A stretch of DNA of 8,716 nt from Lentisphaeria bacterium (GCA_016287975.1 JAEEXV010000149.1:1-8716); one strand, 5' to 3'; shown: positions 1 to 4,838, counted from the stretch's first letter. Numbers and translations: made by a program. The notes: generated by a model not told the origin, from the letters alone.

Positions 1-158
1 ACTGCCGCGAACATCCCGACGAGGCCGCCGAAGAGGCACCGCCATCCGAACAGCGCTGGCGGCATCTGCGCCAGGTCGCTCACCGCGATGTCGGCGAACG
101 CCATCAGCGCCACCGCACCCGACACCCCCGCCAACGTCTTCCAGATCATCGTCTTCAT
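1..158 (-). CDS. Small membrane protein, C-terminus cut off by the window edge
   Basis: This is the 5' end of a minus-strand gene. It starts at the ATG at 158-156, and 52 codons are visible before the left edge. That ATG overlaps the stop of the preceding gene in an ATGA arrangement, so the two are translationally coupled. An AAGGAG lies 11 nt upstream (plus strand 170-175). The visible protein has two hydrophobic stretches, at residues about 6-26 and 37-52, separated by a short polar segment with SDLAQMPP. This fits either a signal anchor plus a second membrane helix or a small two-helix membrane protein. Two short helices next to phage genes could suggest a holin, but nothing specific supports that. 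I do not recognise the family, and the missing C-terminus prevents a better call. Confidence 0.6.
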   Translation of the reverse strand, partial: MKTMIWKTLAGVSGAVALMAFADIAVSDLAQMPPALFGWRCLFGGLVGMFAA

Positions 159-367
159 TTGCCGCTGCTCTCCTTGTCCTCCTCCTCCGCCATGTCGATG
201 TTCACCTTCAGTTTGACGCTTATCATCGCGACCTTCAGCAGCATCCACTCCTTGATTTCCTCCGGATTGTCCTTGTGCAAGGGAAGCATCCTGTCTATGT
301 CGGCTTCCAGCATCCCGGCATGTGCCAGCACGTCCCGCAGCACGCTCTTCCTCGATTCGTCGTTCAT
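155..367 (-). CDS. Hypothetical 70-residue charged protein
   Basis: This is a short soluble protein with no membrane segment and no motif I recognise. It is mostly helical-looking. A middle segment rich in acidic and aliphatic residues (about 20-55) precedes a hydrophilic C-terminal tail with EEEDKESS. The start at 367 has a good AGGAGG ribosome binding site on the minus strand that overlaps the 3' end of the upstream ribbon-helix-helix gene, with only 4 nt between the genes. Its stop overlaps the start of the next membrane-protein gene. It is therefore the middle member of a three-gene minus-strand operon led by a DNA-binding protein. The plus-strand open frame at 159-452 over the same bases has no ribosome binding site or recognisable product and is a shadow. 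Confidence 0.65.
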   Translation of the reverse strand: MNDESRKSVLRDVLAHAGMLEADIDRMLPLHKDNPEEIKEWMLLKVAMISVKLKVNIDMAEEEDKESSGK

Positions 368-371
368 CGTC

Positions 372-590
372 TCATTCCTCCTTGGTTTCCTGGGGTTGTT
401 CCTTCCGGGGCTCGCCCGACGCTACCGGCACGGGCGCTGTAATGCCTATTGAAACATTAGCAGCCAAAATTTTTTGCCCATTGTCAATGAGATAGCGCAG
501 CAAGTCACTGTTTGTTCGGCGCTGGAAAAGCACCTTAAGTTGCTTTATTTTCGCTACCTCTTCATCGGTTGCATGGATTGCAATCAGCAT
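372..590 (-). CDS. Ribbon-helix-helix (Arc/MetJ-type) DNA-binding protein, likely autoregulator
   Basis: The 72-residue protein opens with a short strand (LIAIHATDEE). A helix follows (EVAKIKQLKVLF), then a turn with RRTNSD and a second helix (DLLRYLIDNGQKIL). This strand-helix-helix pattern in the first 42 residues is that of ribbon-helix-helix repressors, which dimerise and insert the paired strands into the major groove. A hydrophilic Pro/Glu-rich tail follows from about residue 48. An AGAGGAGG ribosome binding site lies 10 nt before the ATG, and a good sigma70-like promoter lies about 30 nt further upstream. It leads the minus-strand operon. Its promoter carries palindromes and a 17-bp sequence repeated inside the gene, which fits autoregulation. 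An antitoxin role is possible, but no recognisable toxin is adjacent. The fold call is fairly secure; the target is inferred. Confidence 0.7.
   Translation of the reverse strand: MLIAIHATDEEVAKIKQLKVLFQRRTNSDLLRYLIDNGQKILAANVSIGITAPVPVASGEPRKEQPQETKEE
440..456. repeat. 17-bp direct repeat, copy inside the RHH gene
   Basis: TAATGCCTATTGAAACA occurs here, within the coding sequence just after the DNA-binding domain, and again identically at 630-646 in the promoter of the same gene. The copies are 190 bp apart in the same orientation. By rough estimate, an exact 17-mer repeat is unlikely by chance in a window this size. Confidence 0.8.
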
Positions 591-625
591 GGTTGTCTTG
601 CCTCCTCTGTTGTGTCAACGAGCAT

Positions 626-653
626 ATTATAATGCCTATTGAAACAATTTCAA
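626..653 (-). promoter_or_regulatory. Sigma70-like promoter for the RHH operon
   Basis: On the minus strand a TTGAAA at -35 (plus 648-653) is followed, after 16 bp, by a perfect TATAAT at -10 (plus 626-631). The predicted start, near 620, leaves a leader of about 30 nt carrying the AGAGGAGG ribosome binding site. Confidence 0.6.
630..646. repeat. 17-bp direct repeat, copy at the RHH promoter
   Basis: This is the partner of the copy at 440-456. It overlaps the -10 hexamer of the minus-strand promoter and the left arm of the operator palindrome. A protein bound here would block RNA polymerase. Confidence 0.8.
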
Positions 654-664
654 GTGAAATTGTT
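643..664. promoter_or_regulatory. Candidate operator: perfect inverted repeat with 10-bp arms
   Basis: The arms AACAATTTCA and TGAAATTGTT match perfectly around a 2-bp centre. A second palindrome, TTGAAACAATTTCAA at 640-654, overlaps it, so TGAAA/TTTCA half-sites recur three times. The site covers the -35 region of the RHH promoter and lies about 20 bp upstream of the divergent plus promoter. The likely binder is one of the two flanking regulators; I cannot say which. Confidence 0.6.
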
Positions 665-681
665 AAAAAAGGCAAAATTAA

Positions 682-711
682 TTTACAATAACAAAAATAA
701 GTGATTATATT
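682..711 (+). promoter_or_regulatory. Probable promoter for the HTH regulator gene
   Basis: TTTACA (682-687) and TATATT (706-711) lie 18 bp apart, each with one mismatch to the sigma70 consensus, in very AT-rich DNA. The predicted start near 718-720 gives a leader of about 30 nt. That leader contains CCTCCCTCC just before the ATG and no Shine-Dalgarno sequence. Confidence 0.45.
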
Positions 712-749
712 CTAAAAGGTTACAAAGTTACTTTTTTAAACCTCCCTCC

Positions 750-1145
750 ATGACCATGTTAGAAACAATCGAAGAACGGATCCGTACCGAAAGAAACAAC
801 GGAGCGACACACGATGAAATCGCAAAAAAATACGGTGTGTCAACAAGTTATATTACAAACCTCCTAAATGGGAAGCGTACCTACGAGGGCATCACTTTGG
901 GTACGTTCTCTCGGATGTTCCCGCGCGCCACCATATCTCTCGATGGTTCGCCTGGAACCAACGTTCAGACGGTGGGCGACCATTCGCCGGGCGTGATGCA
1001 GGCGAACGGCCCCATAACCTCGGCGCCGTCCACTGCCTCGGACGCCGAGGCGCTGCGGGCGCGCATCACCTCCGCGCTGATCCGCGCCGACCTTCCCGCC
1101 GATGTCCTTAAGTCTGTTCTCACGATTGTCCAGGACACCAAATAA
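750..1145 (+). CDS. XRE/Cro-like helix-turn-helix transcriptional regulator
   Basis: This 131-residue protein has a classic helix-turn-helix at about residues 20-43. HDEIAKKYGV forms the first helix and turn, and STSYITNLLNGKR forms the recognition helix. After a short second half (EGITLGTFSRMF), a Gly/Asn/Pro-rich linker (about 65-95) leads to a helical C-terminus (about 98-128) that probably oligomerises. It faces the ribbon-helix-helix gene across a shared operator region, as lysogeny regulators often do. The start could be Met1 or Met3; neither has a Shine-Dalgarno, and the upstream sequence is CCTCCCTCC. Base composition changes sharply inside the gene: my hand count gives about 43% GC for 751-900 and about 65% for 901-1140. 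DNA binding is secure; a repressor role is inferred from position. Confidence 0.75.
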   Translation: MTMLETIEERIRTERNNGATHDEIAKKYGVSTSYITNLLNGKRTYEGITLGTFSRMFPRATISLDGSPGTNVQTVGDHSPGVMQANGPITSAPSTASDAEALRARITSALIRADLPADVLKSVLTIVQDTK

Positions 1146-1168
1146 CCGCAACAGAGGAGCATCGCCCC

Positions 1169-1570
1169 ATGGTTACCGTCATCTGTCCGAAGTGCAAGGC
1201 CGAACTGGAATGCGAGGAAGGCGACCTGGAAGCCGCGACGGCCTGCCCGCAATGTGGCACCCCGTTCATCCCCGCCGACGCGGTGAAACCGGTTGCAGCA
1301 CCTCCGCCTCCGCCAGCGCCGCCGCGCGGCGGCCCGGCGTTCAGCGAGAGCCCCGACGTGTCGGCGATGCAGAACGCCACGCTGATACGCGAACTCCACG
1401 CCATTGCCGACAACCAGGCGAAGGCGTTGGCAGCGCAGGATCGTGCCGAGAAACTGCTGGCTAAGTTGGAGCGATATGTCCGGCTGTTCTACCTGCTTAC
1501 GGCCGCCAGTATTGTTCTTTTCTTCGTTGTCTTTGTTCTTATGATTTTAGGCAAGATTTTGGGTGGTTAG
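1169..1570 (+). CDS. Zinc-ribbon protein with C-terminal membrane anchor
   Basis: The 133-residue protein begins with a two-CxxC zinc ribbon: Cys6/Cys9 in CPKC and Cys26/Cys29 in CPQC. A Pro/Ala-rich linker with a run of prolines (about 40-58) follows, then a helical, probably coiled-coil segment (about 68-104). A single hydrophobic helix (about 106-129) is followed by a short tail. This predicts a tail-anchored protein with its zinc ribbon in the cytoplasm. AGAGGAG lies 9 nt before the ATG and the gene starts 23 nt after the HTH gene, so they are probably co-transcribed. Zinc ribbons of this style are common in small bacterial membrane proteins of unknown function. A role in lysogeny or superinfection exclusion would be a guess. 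The gene is real; its function is unknown. Confidence 0.7.
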   Translation: MVTVICPKCKAELECEEGDLEAATACPQCGTPFIPADAVKPVAAPPPPPAPPRGGPAFSESPDVSAMQNATLIRELHAIADNQAKALAAQDRAEKLLAKLERYVRLFYLLTAASIVLFFVVFVLMILGKILGG

Positions 1571-1582
1571 CACATAACCACC
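1562..1582. repeat. Hairpin 1, overlapping the zinc-ribbon stop codon
   Basis: GGTGGTTA and TAACCACC form an 8-bp perfect stem with a 5-nt loop, overlapping the TAG stop at 1568-1570. No T-run follows, so this is not a standard intrinsic terminator. Confidence 0.6.
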
Positions 1583-1593
1583 GGCGGCATATT

Positions 1594-1609
1594 CCCGTCC
1601 GAAGACGGG
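1594..1609. repeat. Hairpin 2 with CGAA tetraloop
   Basis: CCCGTC and GACGGG pair over a CGAA loop. It lies 11 nt after hairpin 1 and 2 nt before hairpin 3. A G-rich sequence follows rather than T residues. Confidence 0.55.
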
Positions 1610-1611
1610 GG

Positions 1612-1644
1612 CACTGGTTAGTTATGGCCAATAACTAACCAGTG
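1612..1644. repeat. Hairpin 3: perfect inverted repeat with 14-bp arms
   Basis: CACTGGTTAGTTAT and ATAACTAACCAGTG pair perfectly around a 5-nt GGCCA loop. It is the strongest palindrome in the window. It could end transcription of the upstream operon, but the nearest T-run (1661-1665) lies 16 nt past the stem, so a protein-binding or cruciform role is equally possible. Confidence 0.75.
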
Positions 1645-1807
1645 GGCGTCCCAAAAACTATTTTTCAATATATCACATTGTAGGACAGCATATTGTGTGT
1701 CAAAAACCCAGGGCGTCCCCAAACTTTGTACATAGATTTTCATATTCATCCGGGGCGCCCTATGCGTGCGCGCGCGCATTATGCGCATAGCGATTTTCGG
1801 GCGGCCC
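1644..1807. repeat. Iteron-like array of four GGGCGnCCC elements
   Basis: GGGCGTCCC is at 1644-1652 and 1711-1719, GGGGCGCCC at 1752-1760 and GGGCGGCCC at 1799-1807. The first two are both followed by an A-run and ACT. The first three units end in ATTTTC or ATTTTTC (1660-1666, 1736-1741, 1793-1798), the last two of these preceded by CATAG. The fourth unit starts directly after the third. CCCTATGCG follows units three and four. The units are degenerate and their spacing is uneven (67, 41 and 47 bp). Confidence 0.55.
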
Positions 1808-1837
1808 GGTTCCCTATGCGCGCGCGCCCGATACATG

Positions 1838-1855
1838 CGCGCGCGGGCACGCGCG
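1838..1855. repeat. 18-bp direct repeat, copy 1
   Basis: CGCGCGCGGGCACGCGCG is identical at 1967-1984, 129 bp downstream. Half of it is low-complexity CG, so only the GGGCA core makes the match notable. Confidence 0.55.
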
Positions 1856-1966
1856 AGACTGGGTTGTTATCCCGGCCCTTCCGCCTCGCACGTGTACACA
1901 CGCGCGCAATGCGGGCGCGCGACTACAAGAACTCTTTTTCCTGATGGCACTGCCCTCATGTTCTTA

Positions 1967-1984
1967 CGCGCGCGGGCACGCGCG
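1967..1984. repeat. 18-bp direct repeat, copy 2
   Basis: This is the second perfect copy of the sequence at 1838-1855. The stretch between the copies includes the 22-nt alternating tract at 1887-1908. Confidence 0.55.
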
Positions 1985-2126
1985 GCCTGGCTCGCGTCGG
2001 GGCACCCCCCCCCATAGGTTCTTTCGGAGGGGGAGGGGGTGGAAGGCGAGGTGGGCGCGCTTCCCGCACCGTTTCTGCGCGGGGCGGAAAAATGGGGGTG
2101 TCAAACAAGCGGGGTTTGGGCGGAAT

Positions 2127-2193
2127 CTTTGACTTGCCACGGGGCGGGGGGCAAAAAAACGTCAAAACGTGGAAGTGTATAATAGGGGTGACA
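2127..2193 (+). promoter_or_regulatory. Composite promoter-like motif before the packaging genes
   Basis: CTTTGACT (2127-2134) is followed 38 nt later by AAGTGTATAAT (2173-2183), 4 nt, then GTGACA (2188-2193). The perfect TATAAT (2178-2183) should be a -10 element, but there is no -35 hexamer at the right distance. GTCAAA at 2161-2166 pairs with TTTGAC at 2128-2133. The same composite recurs at 4775-4838. With a start near 2190 the leader is about 18 nt and includes the AGGAGGTG ribosome binding site (2193-2200). Confidence 0.55.
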
Positions 2194-2207
2194 GGAGGTG
2201 TCGAACG

Positions 2208-2420
2208 ATGCAGTGGAAAAACGTGGTAGTCACCGCCTCCGAACTGGCCTGCATCCTGGGCGTCTCGCCCGCCTGCATCCATCTGTGGGGCCATCGGAGG
2301 CTGCTGAAGGGAAGTGTAAGGACGGGGTACAAACTGGTGGAATCGGTGCAGGCCTACATGCGGATCAAATACGGCACACGGAGGAGGAAGAAGTATGCAG
2401 TCGATGCTGCCAGGTCTTGA
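2208..2420 (+). CDS. Standalone Nu1-type winged-helix DNA-binding protein
   Basis: The ATG at 2208 is preceded by AGGAGGTG with a 7-nt gap, so it is preferred over the GTG at 2169, which lies upstream of the likely transcription start. The 70-residue product has a helix-turn-helix (SELACILGVSPACIHLWGHR, residues 11-30). A strand-like GYKLVESVQAYM segment and a basic tail (RRRKK at 58-62) follow. It aligns without gaps to residues 14-57 of the next protein, sharing SEL, A, L, V, P, L, Y, L and SVQA at matching positions (about 15 identities in 44). It thus looks like the DNA-binding domain of the small terminase without the part that contacts the large subunit. It may regulate transcription, compete for or help bind the packaging site, or be excisionase-like. 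DNA binding is well supported; the role is inferred. Confidence 0.7.
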   Translation: MQWKNVVVTASELACILGVSPACIHLWGHRRLLKGSVRTGYKLVESVQAYMRIKYGTRRRKKYAVDAARS

Positions 2421-2880
2421 AAGCGAGATCACGGTGAACGGGTCCGAGCTGGCGGACTGGCTGGCGGTGACGCCTGGCGCGGTGACGCGCATGGCCCAGA
2501 AGGGGGAGCTGCGTCAGCTGGAGGGGGGCCGCTATCCACTGAAGGCCTCGGTGCAGGCGGTGGTGAAGAAACTGCGTGGCCGCAAGGCGGGGCAGGGCGA
2601 GACGAAGGACCTTGAGAGGAGCCTGAAATACTGGCAGGTCGAGAAGTCGAAGCAGGCGGTGCTGACGTGGCGGCTGTCGTATGGACGCGACCTTGCGGCG
2701 GCGCTGATCTCGCACCTGGACGGGGCCTTCCGCGAGTTCCAGAAGGCGGTGGCGGGGATCCCCGAGGCGAATTCTGCGGCCCTTCGCTTCGCGGACGCGC
2801 TGAAGTCGACGAAGCCCTCCGAGATCGTTGAGGAACTTGGCGGAGATGAGGACGACGACCTGGACGACGACAATGATTAG
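2395..2880 (+). CDS. Terminase small subunit (Nu1-like)
   Basis: The small terminase recognises phage DNA and brings it to the large subunit. The 161-residue protein has a winged helix-turn-helix at about 14-61 (SELADWLAVTPGAVTRMAQK, then YPLKASVQAVVKKL). A long helical region (about 70-148) begins RSLKYWQVEKSKQ and resembles the Nu1 segment with the linker and multimerisation helix. A very acidic tail (DEDDDLDDDND) closes the protein. Lambda Nu1 is 181 residues with the same layout. The start at 2395 has GGAGGAGG about 6-8 nt upstream and overlaps the preceding gene by 26 nt. The stop overlaps the large terminase start. The DNA-binding fold, length and place directly before GpA make the call good, although small terminases diverge widely. 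Confidence 0.75.
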   Translation: MQSMLPGLESEITVNGSELADWLAVTPGAVTRMAQKGELRQLEGGRYPLKASVQAVVKKLRGRKAGQGETKDLERSLKYWQVEKSKQAVLTWRLSYGRDLAAALISHLDGAFREFQKAVAGIPEANSAALRFADALKSTKPSEIVEELGGDEDDDLDDDND

Positions 2881-4753
2881 CGCGGCGCTGAGACAAGTGG
2901 AGGAGGCGGTTCTGGCCTTCGGCGAGGGGGCCTTCTGGGACCGCCTTGCGGTGCGGCCGAAGGAGCCGATCGTGGACTGGGTGCAGTCGCACGTGGACCT
3001 TCACTACGACCTTACGAGCGCCGCATCGGGGAACATCCGCCTGTATCCCTACCAGAAGGAGCCGCTGTCGGCGTCGGAGGATCCGCAGGTGCGGGAGGTG
3101 ACGCTGATGTGGTGCCCTCGCCTGGGGAAGTCTACCATCTGGAAGTTGTCGCTGCTGAAGCGCCTTCACGACGGGGGCCTGTCTGGGCTGATCGTCTATC
3201 CGAACCAGGCGCTGGCGAACAAGACGAACAAGGACACGGTGCTGCCGCTGCTGCGGTCGCTGCCGAACCTGAAGGCGGACCTGGCGGCGATCGGCGGGAA
3301 GACGAAGGATTCGTACCACATGCCTTCGGCTCGTTCGATCCTGTATTTCGTCGGCGGCGGGGCGCAGATCGTCTCCTACACGGCGAACTGGGGGGCGCTG
3401 GACGAGATGGACCAGATTAAACTGGAGAACACGGGGGAGGAGGGGAAGAACATTGACCAGCGCCGGGCGCTGAAACTGCGAATGCTCACGTTCCCTCAGC
3501 GGATGATGATCGGCTGCTCCTCGCCGACGACGCCGGGGGGGATGGTGAACGTGGCGTGGAAGGAGGGGAGCCGGGGGGTGTGGCATCTGCGGTGCCTGGG
3601 GTGCGGGGCGCTGTCGCCGGCGAACCAGCTGGCCTTCCCTCGCCCCGACGGCACCTTCGCCGGGCTGCAATGGGAGAAGACGGCGGCGGGGGACGTGGAC
3701 GAGGGCTCGATCCGGTGGGTGTGCCCGGCCTGCGGGCGGGCGCACTCCTATTCGGAGGCGCCGGCGATGTCGAGGGCGGGGGAGTATGTCCACCAGAACC
3801 CGGAGAACCGGTCGCACCGGACGTTCCAGGCGGGGGCGCTTTCTAATCCGTGGCTGTGGCCCTGGCTGGAGATCGCGCAGGCGCAGGAGAACGCGGTGGA
3901 CCTGGAGGCGAAGCGGGCGCTGGCGAATAACGTGAAGGGGGTGCCGTACAAGCACGTGCGGGAGGGCGACCTTTCGATCAGCATCCCGGACGTGCTGGAG
4001 GGGAAGAAGGCGCCGTATCCGCACGACCTGGCGGCGCGTCTGTCGGTGGTGTGCGCCGGCATCGACCAGCAGGCCTCGCAGCTGGCGGCGCAGAAATACT
4101 ACGTCTATGCGATCCGGGGGTGGGACGAGGACGGGAACTCGTGGCAGCTGGCGTCTGGGGTGGCGAACTCGACGGGGGAACTGGACGCGCTGATGGAGCA
4201 GCGGTGGCACGGGCTTCCGGTGGCGCTGGCGCTGATCGACCAGGGCGGCTTCGGTGACAACGCCCAGACGACGGACCCCTTCGTGAACCGCCACCCGAAC
4301 GTCCTCTACTACAAGGGCGGGTCGGACACGACGCTGGCGCTGGCCGGGGCGCCGTGGAAGTTCTCGGAGGGGGCGTCGGGGCTGGTGCTGGTGAACGCGA
4401 TCCACTACCAGTGCAAACTGCTCGAACTCCTCTACGGGGCGCCGAGGAAGCGGGGCTATGCGTGGACGATCCCGCCGACGGTGCCGGCGGCATACCTGGA
4501 GCAGTTGGCGTCGATGCAGCCGAACAACCGGATGAAGGACGGGAACGGCCAGGCCTTCCCGTACTGGGGGCCGGGCAACGCGCGCCATGACTACTTCGAT
4601 GCGGAAAAGATGGCGCTGGCGGCCCTGGACGTGGCTTGCTCGGCGATCCCGCCGGCGCGGTTCCGGCGCGGGGCGCTGCCGCTCTTCATCCGGGCGGAGT
4701 ACCTGCGGGCGATCGTCCTGGCCGAGCAGAAGAAGAAGCACGGCGGGCGGTGA
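2873..4753 (+). CDS. Terminase large subunit, GpA family (packaging ATPase and nuclease)
   Basis: This is the motor that cuts concatemeric DNA and pumps it into the prohead. The 626-residue product matches lambda gpA (641) in size. A Walker A-like CPRLGKST sits at 81-88 and Walker B-like ALDEMD at 175-180. A coupling motif CSSPTTPGG follows, then two CxxC pairs (Cys241/244, Cys284/287) typical of the GpA family. The RNase H-like nuclease domain has acidic residues in AGIDQQ (Asp398), LIDQGG (Asp456) and HDYFDAEK (Asp573/Asp576). The ATG at 2873 overlaps the small-subunit stop by 8 nt. An alternative ATG at 2846 with GAGGA upstream would add nine residues of low-complexity Arg/Thr. The long open frame on the opposite strand is a codon-bias shadow. 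Confidence 0.93.
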   Translation: MISAALRQVEEAVLAFGEGAFWDRLAVRPKEPIVDWVQSHVDLHYDLTSAASGNIRLYPYQKEPLSASEDPQVREVTLMWCPRLGKSTIWKLSLLKRLHDGGLSGLIVYPNQALANKTNKDTVLPLLRSLPNLKADLAAIGGKTKDSYHMPSARSILYFVGGGAQIVSYTANWGALDEMDQIKLENTGEEGKNIDQRRALKLRMLTFPQRMMIGCSSPTTPGGMVNVAWKEGSRGVWHLRCLGCGALSPANQLAFPRPDGTFAGLQWEKTAAGDVDEGSIRWVCPACGRAHSYSEAPAMSRAGEYVHQNPENRSHRTFQAGALSNPWLWPWLEIAQAQENAVDLEAKRALANNVKGVPYKHVREGDLSISIPDVLEGKKAPYPHDLAARLSVVCAGIDQQASQLAAQKYYVYAIRGWDEDGNSWQLASGVANSTGELDALMEQRWHGLPVALALIDQGGFGDNAQTTDPFVNRHPNVLYYKGGSDTTLALAGAPWKFSEGASGLVLVNAIHYQCKLLELLYGAPRKRGYAWTIPPTVPAAYLEQLASMQPNNRMKDGNGQAFPYWGPGNARHDYFDAEKMALAALDVACSAIPPARFRRGALPLFIRAEYLRAIVLAEQKKKHGGR

Positions 4754-4837
4754 CGCCGCCCTGGGAGGGGGGGGCTTTGACTGGATATTTGAATACACAA
4801 AAAGCGGTTCTCTTGTCAAGTGTATAATCAAAGTGAC
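4754..4837. other. Gap between terminase and gpW-like gene
   Basis: This 84-bp gap is one of the few within the packaging/head operon. It begins with a short inverted repeat over the terminase stop (GGCGG and CCGCC) and a run of eight G (4767-4774), then turns AT-rich. It contains the second copy of the composite promoter-like motif. There is no T-run, so I see no terminator. Confidence 0.5.
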
Positions 4838-4838
4838 A
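4775..4838 (+). promoter_or_regulatory. Second copy of the composite promoter-like motif
   Basis: CTTTGACT (4775-4782) is followed 35 nt later by AAGTGTATAAT (4818-4828), 4 nt, then GTGACA (4833-4838). Within the AAGTGTATAAT-to-GTGACA block, 17 of 21 positions match the copy at 2173-2193; the differences are in the 4-nt spacer. TATAAT is 4823-4828. A start 7-10 nt later falls at 4835-4838, at or just before the ATG of the gpW-like gene. Confidence 0.55.

Larger units (their letters stand above)
1761..1985. repeat. Alternating purine-pyrimidine CG tracts (Z-DNA-prone)
   Basis: Strictly alternating runs occur at 1761-1779, 1780-1789, 1815-1827, 1831-1845, 1887-1908 and 1966-1974. The 1767-1778 part (TGCGCGCGCGCA) and 1780-1789 (TATGCGCATA) are perfect palindromes, and CTATGCG (1760-1766) and CGCATAG (1784-1790) form outer arms. 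Such DNA readily adopts Z-form or cruciform under negative supercoiling. Confidence 0.6.
1571..2207. other. Noncoding region upstream of terminase; candidate packaging or replication site
   Basis: No reading frame here looks like a protein. The open ones translate to Arg/Ala-rich repeats of the CG tracts. The region holds three hairpins (1562-1644), four GGGCGnCCC elements (1644-1807), an AT-rich block (about 1651-1750), alternating CG tracts (1761-1985), an 18-bp direct repeat, a C9 run with facing G-runs (2003-2041), G-rich DNA (2081-2151) and the promoter-like motif at 2173-2193. In lambda-like phages the cos site and the sites bound by the small terminase lie immediately upstream of the terminase genes, which is exactly this position. 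The noncoding status is clear. The packaging role is inferred from location and repeat content, and I cannot point to a cleavage site. Confidence 0.5.

Noticed and set aside
159..452. 97-codon plus-strand open frame
   Set aside because: It lies opposite two minus-strand genes with ribosome binding sites and a recognisable ribbon-helix-helix fold. Its Ser/Leu-rich product looks like antisense translation.
1612..1666. Intrinsic terminator at hairpin 3
   Set aside because: The stem is strong, but the T-run begins 16 nt after it, too far for a standard rho-independent terminator. I kept it as an inverted repeat of unknown role.
1644..1807. CRISPR array
   Set aside because: The repeated cores are only about 9 bp with uneven spacing, far from CRISPR repeat lengths and regularity.
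1693..2132. Overlapping small plus-strand open frames in the noncoding region
   Set aside because: They translate CG repeats into Arg-Ala-rich strings. They have no good ribosome binding site and no stable composition.
4820..4837. GTG start at 4820 for the gpW-like gene
   Set aside because: It lies across the predicted -10 element and has no ribosome binding site. The ATG at 4838 gives a size closer to gpW.
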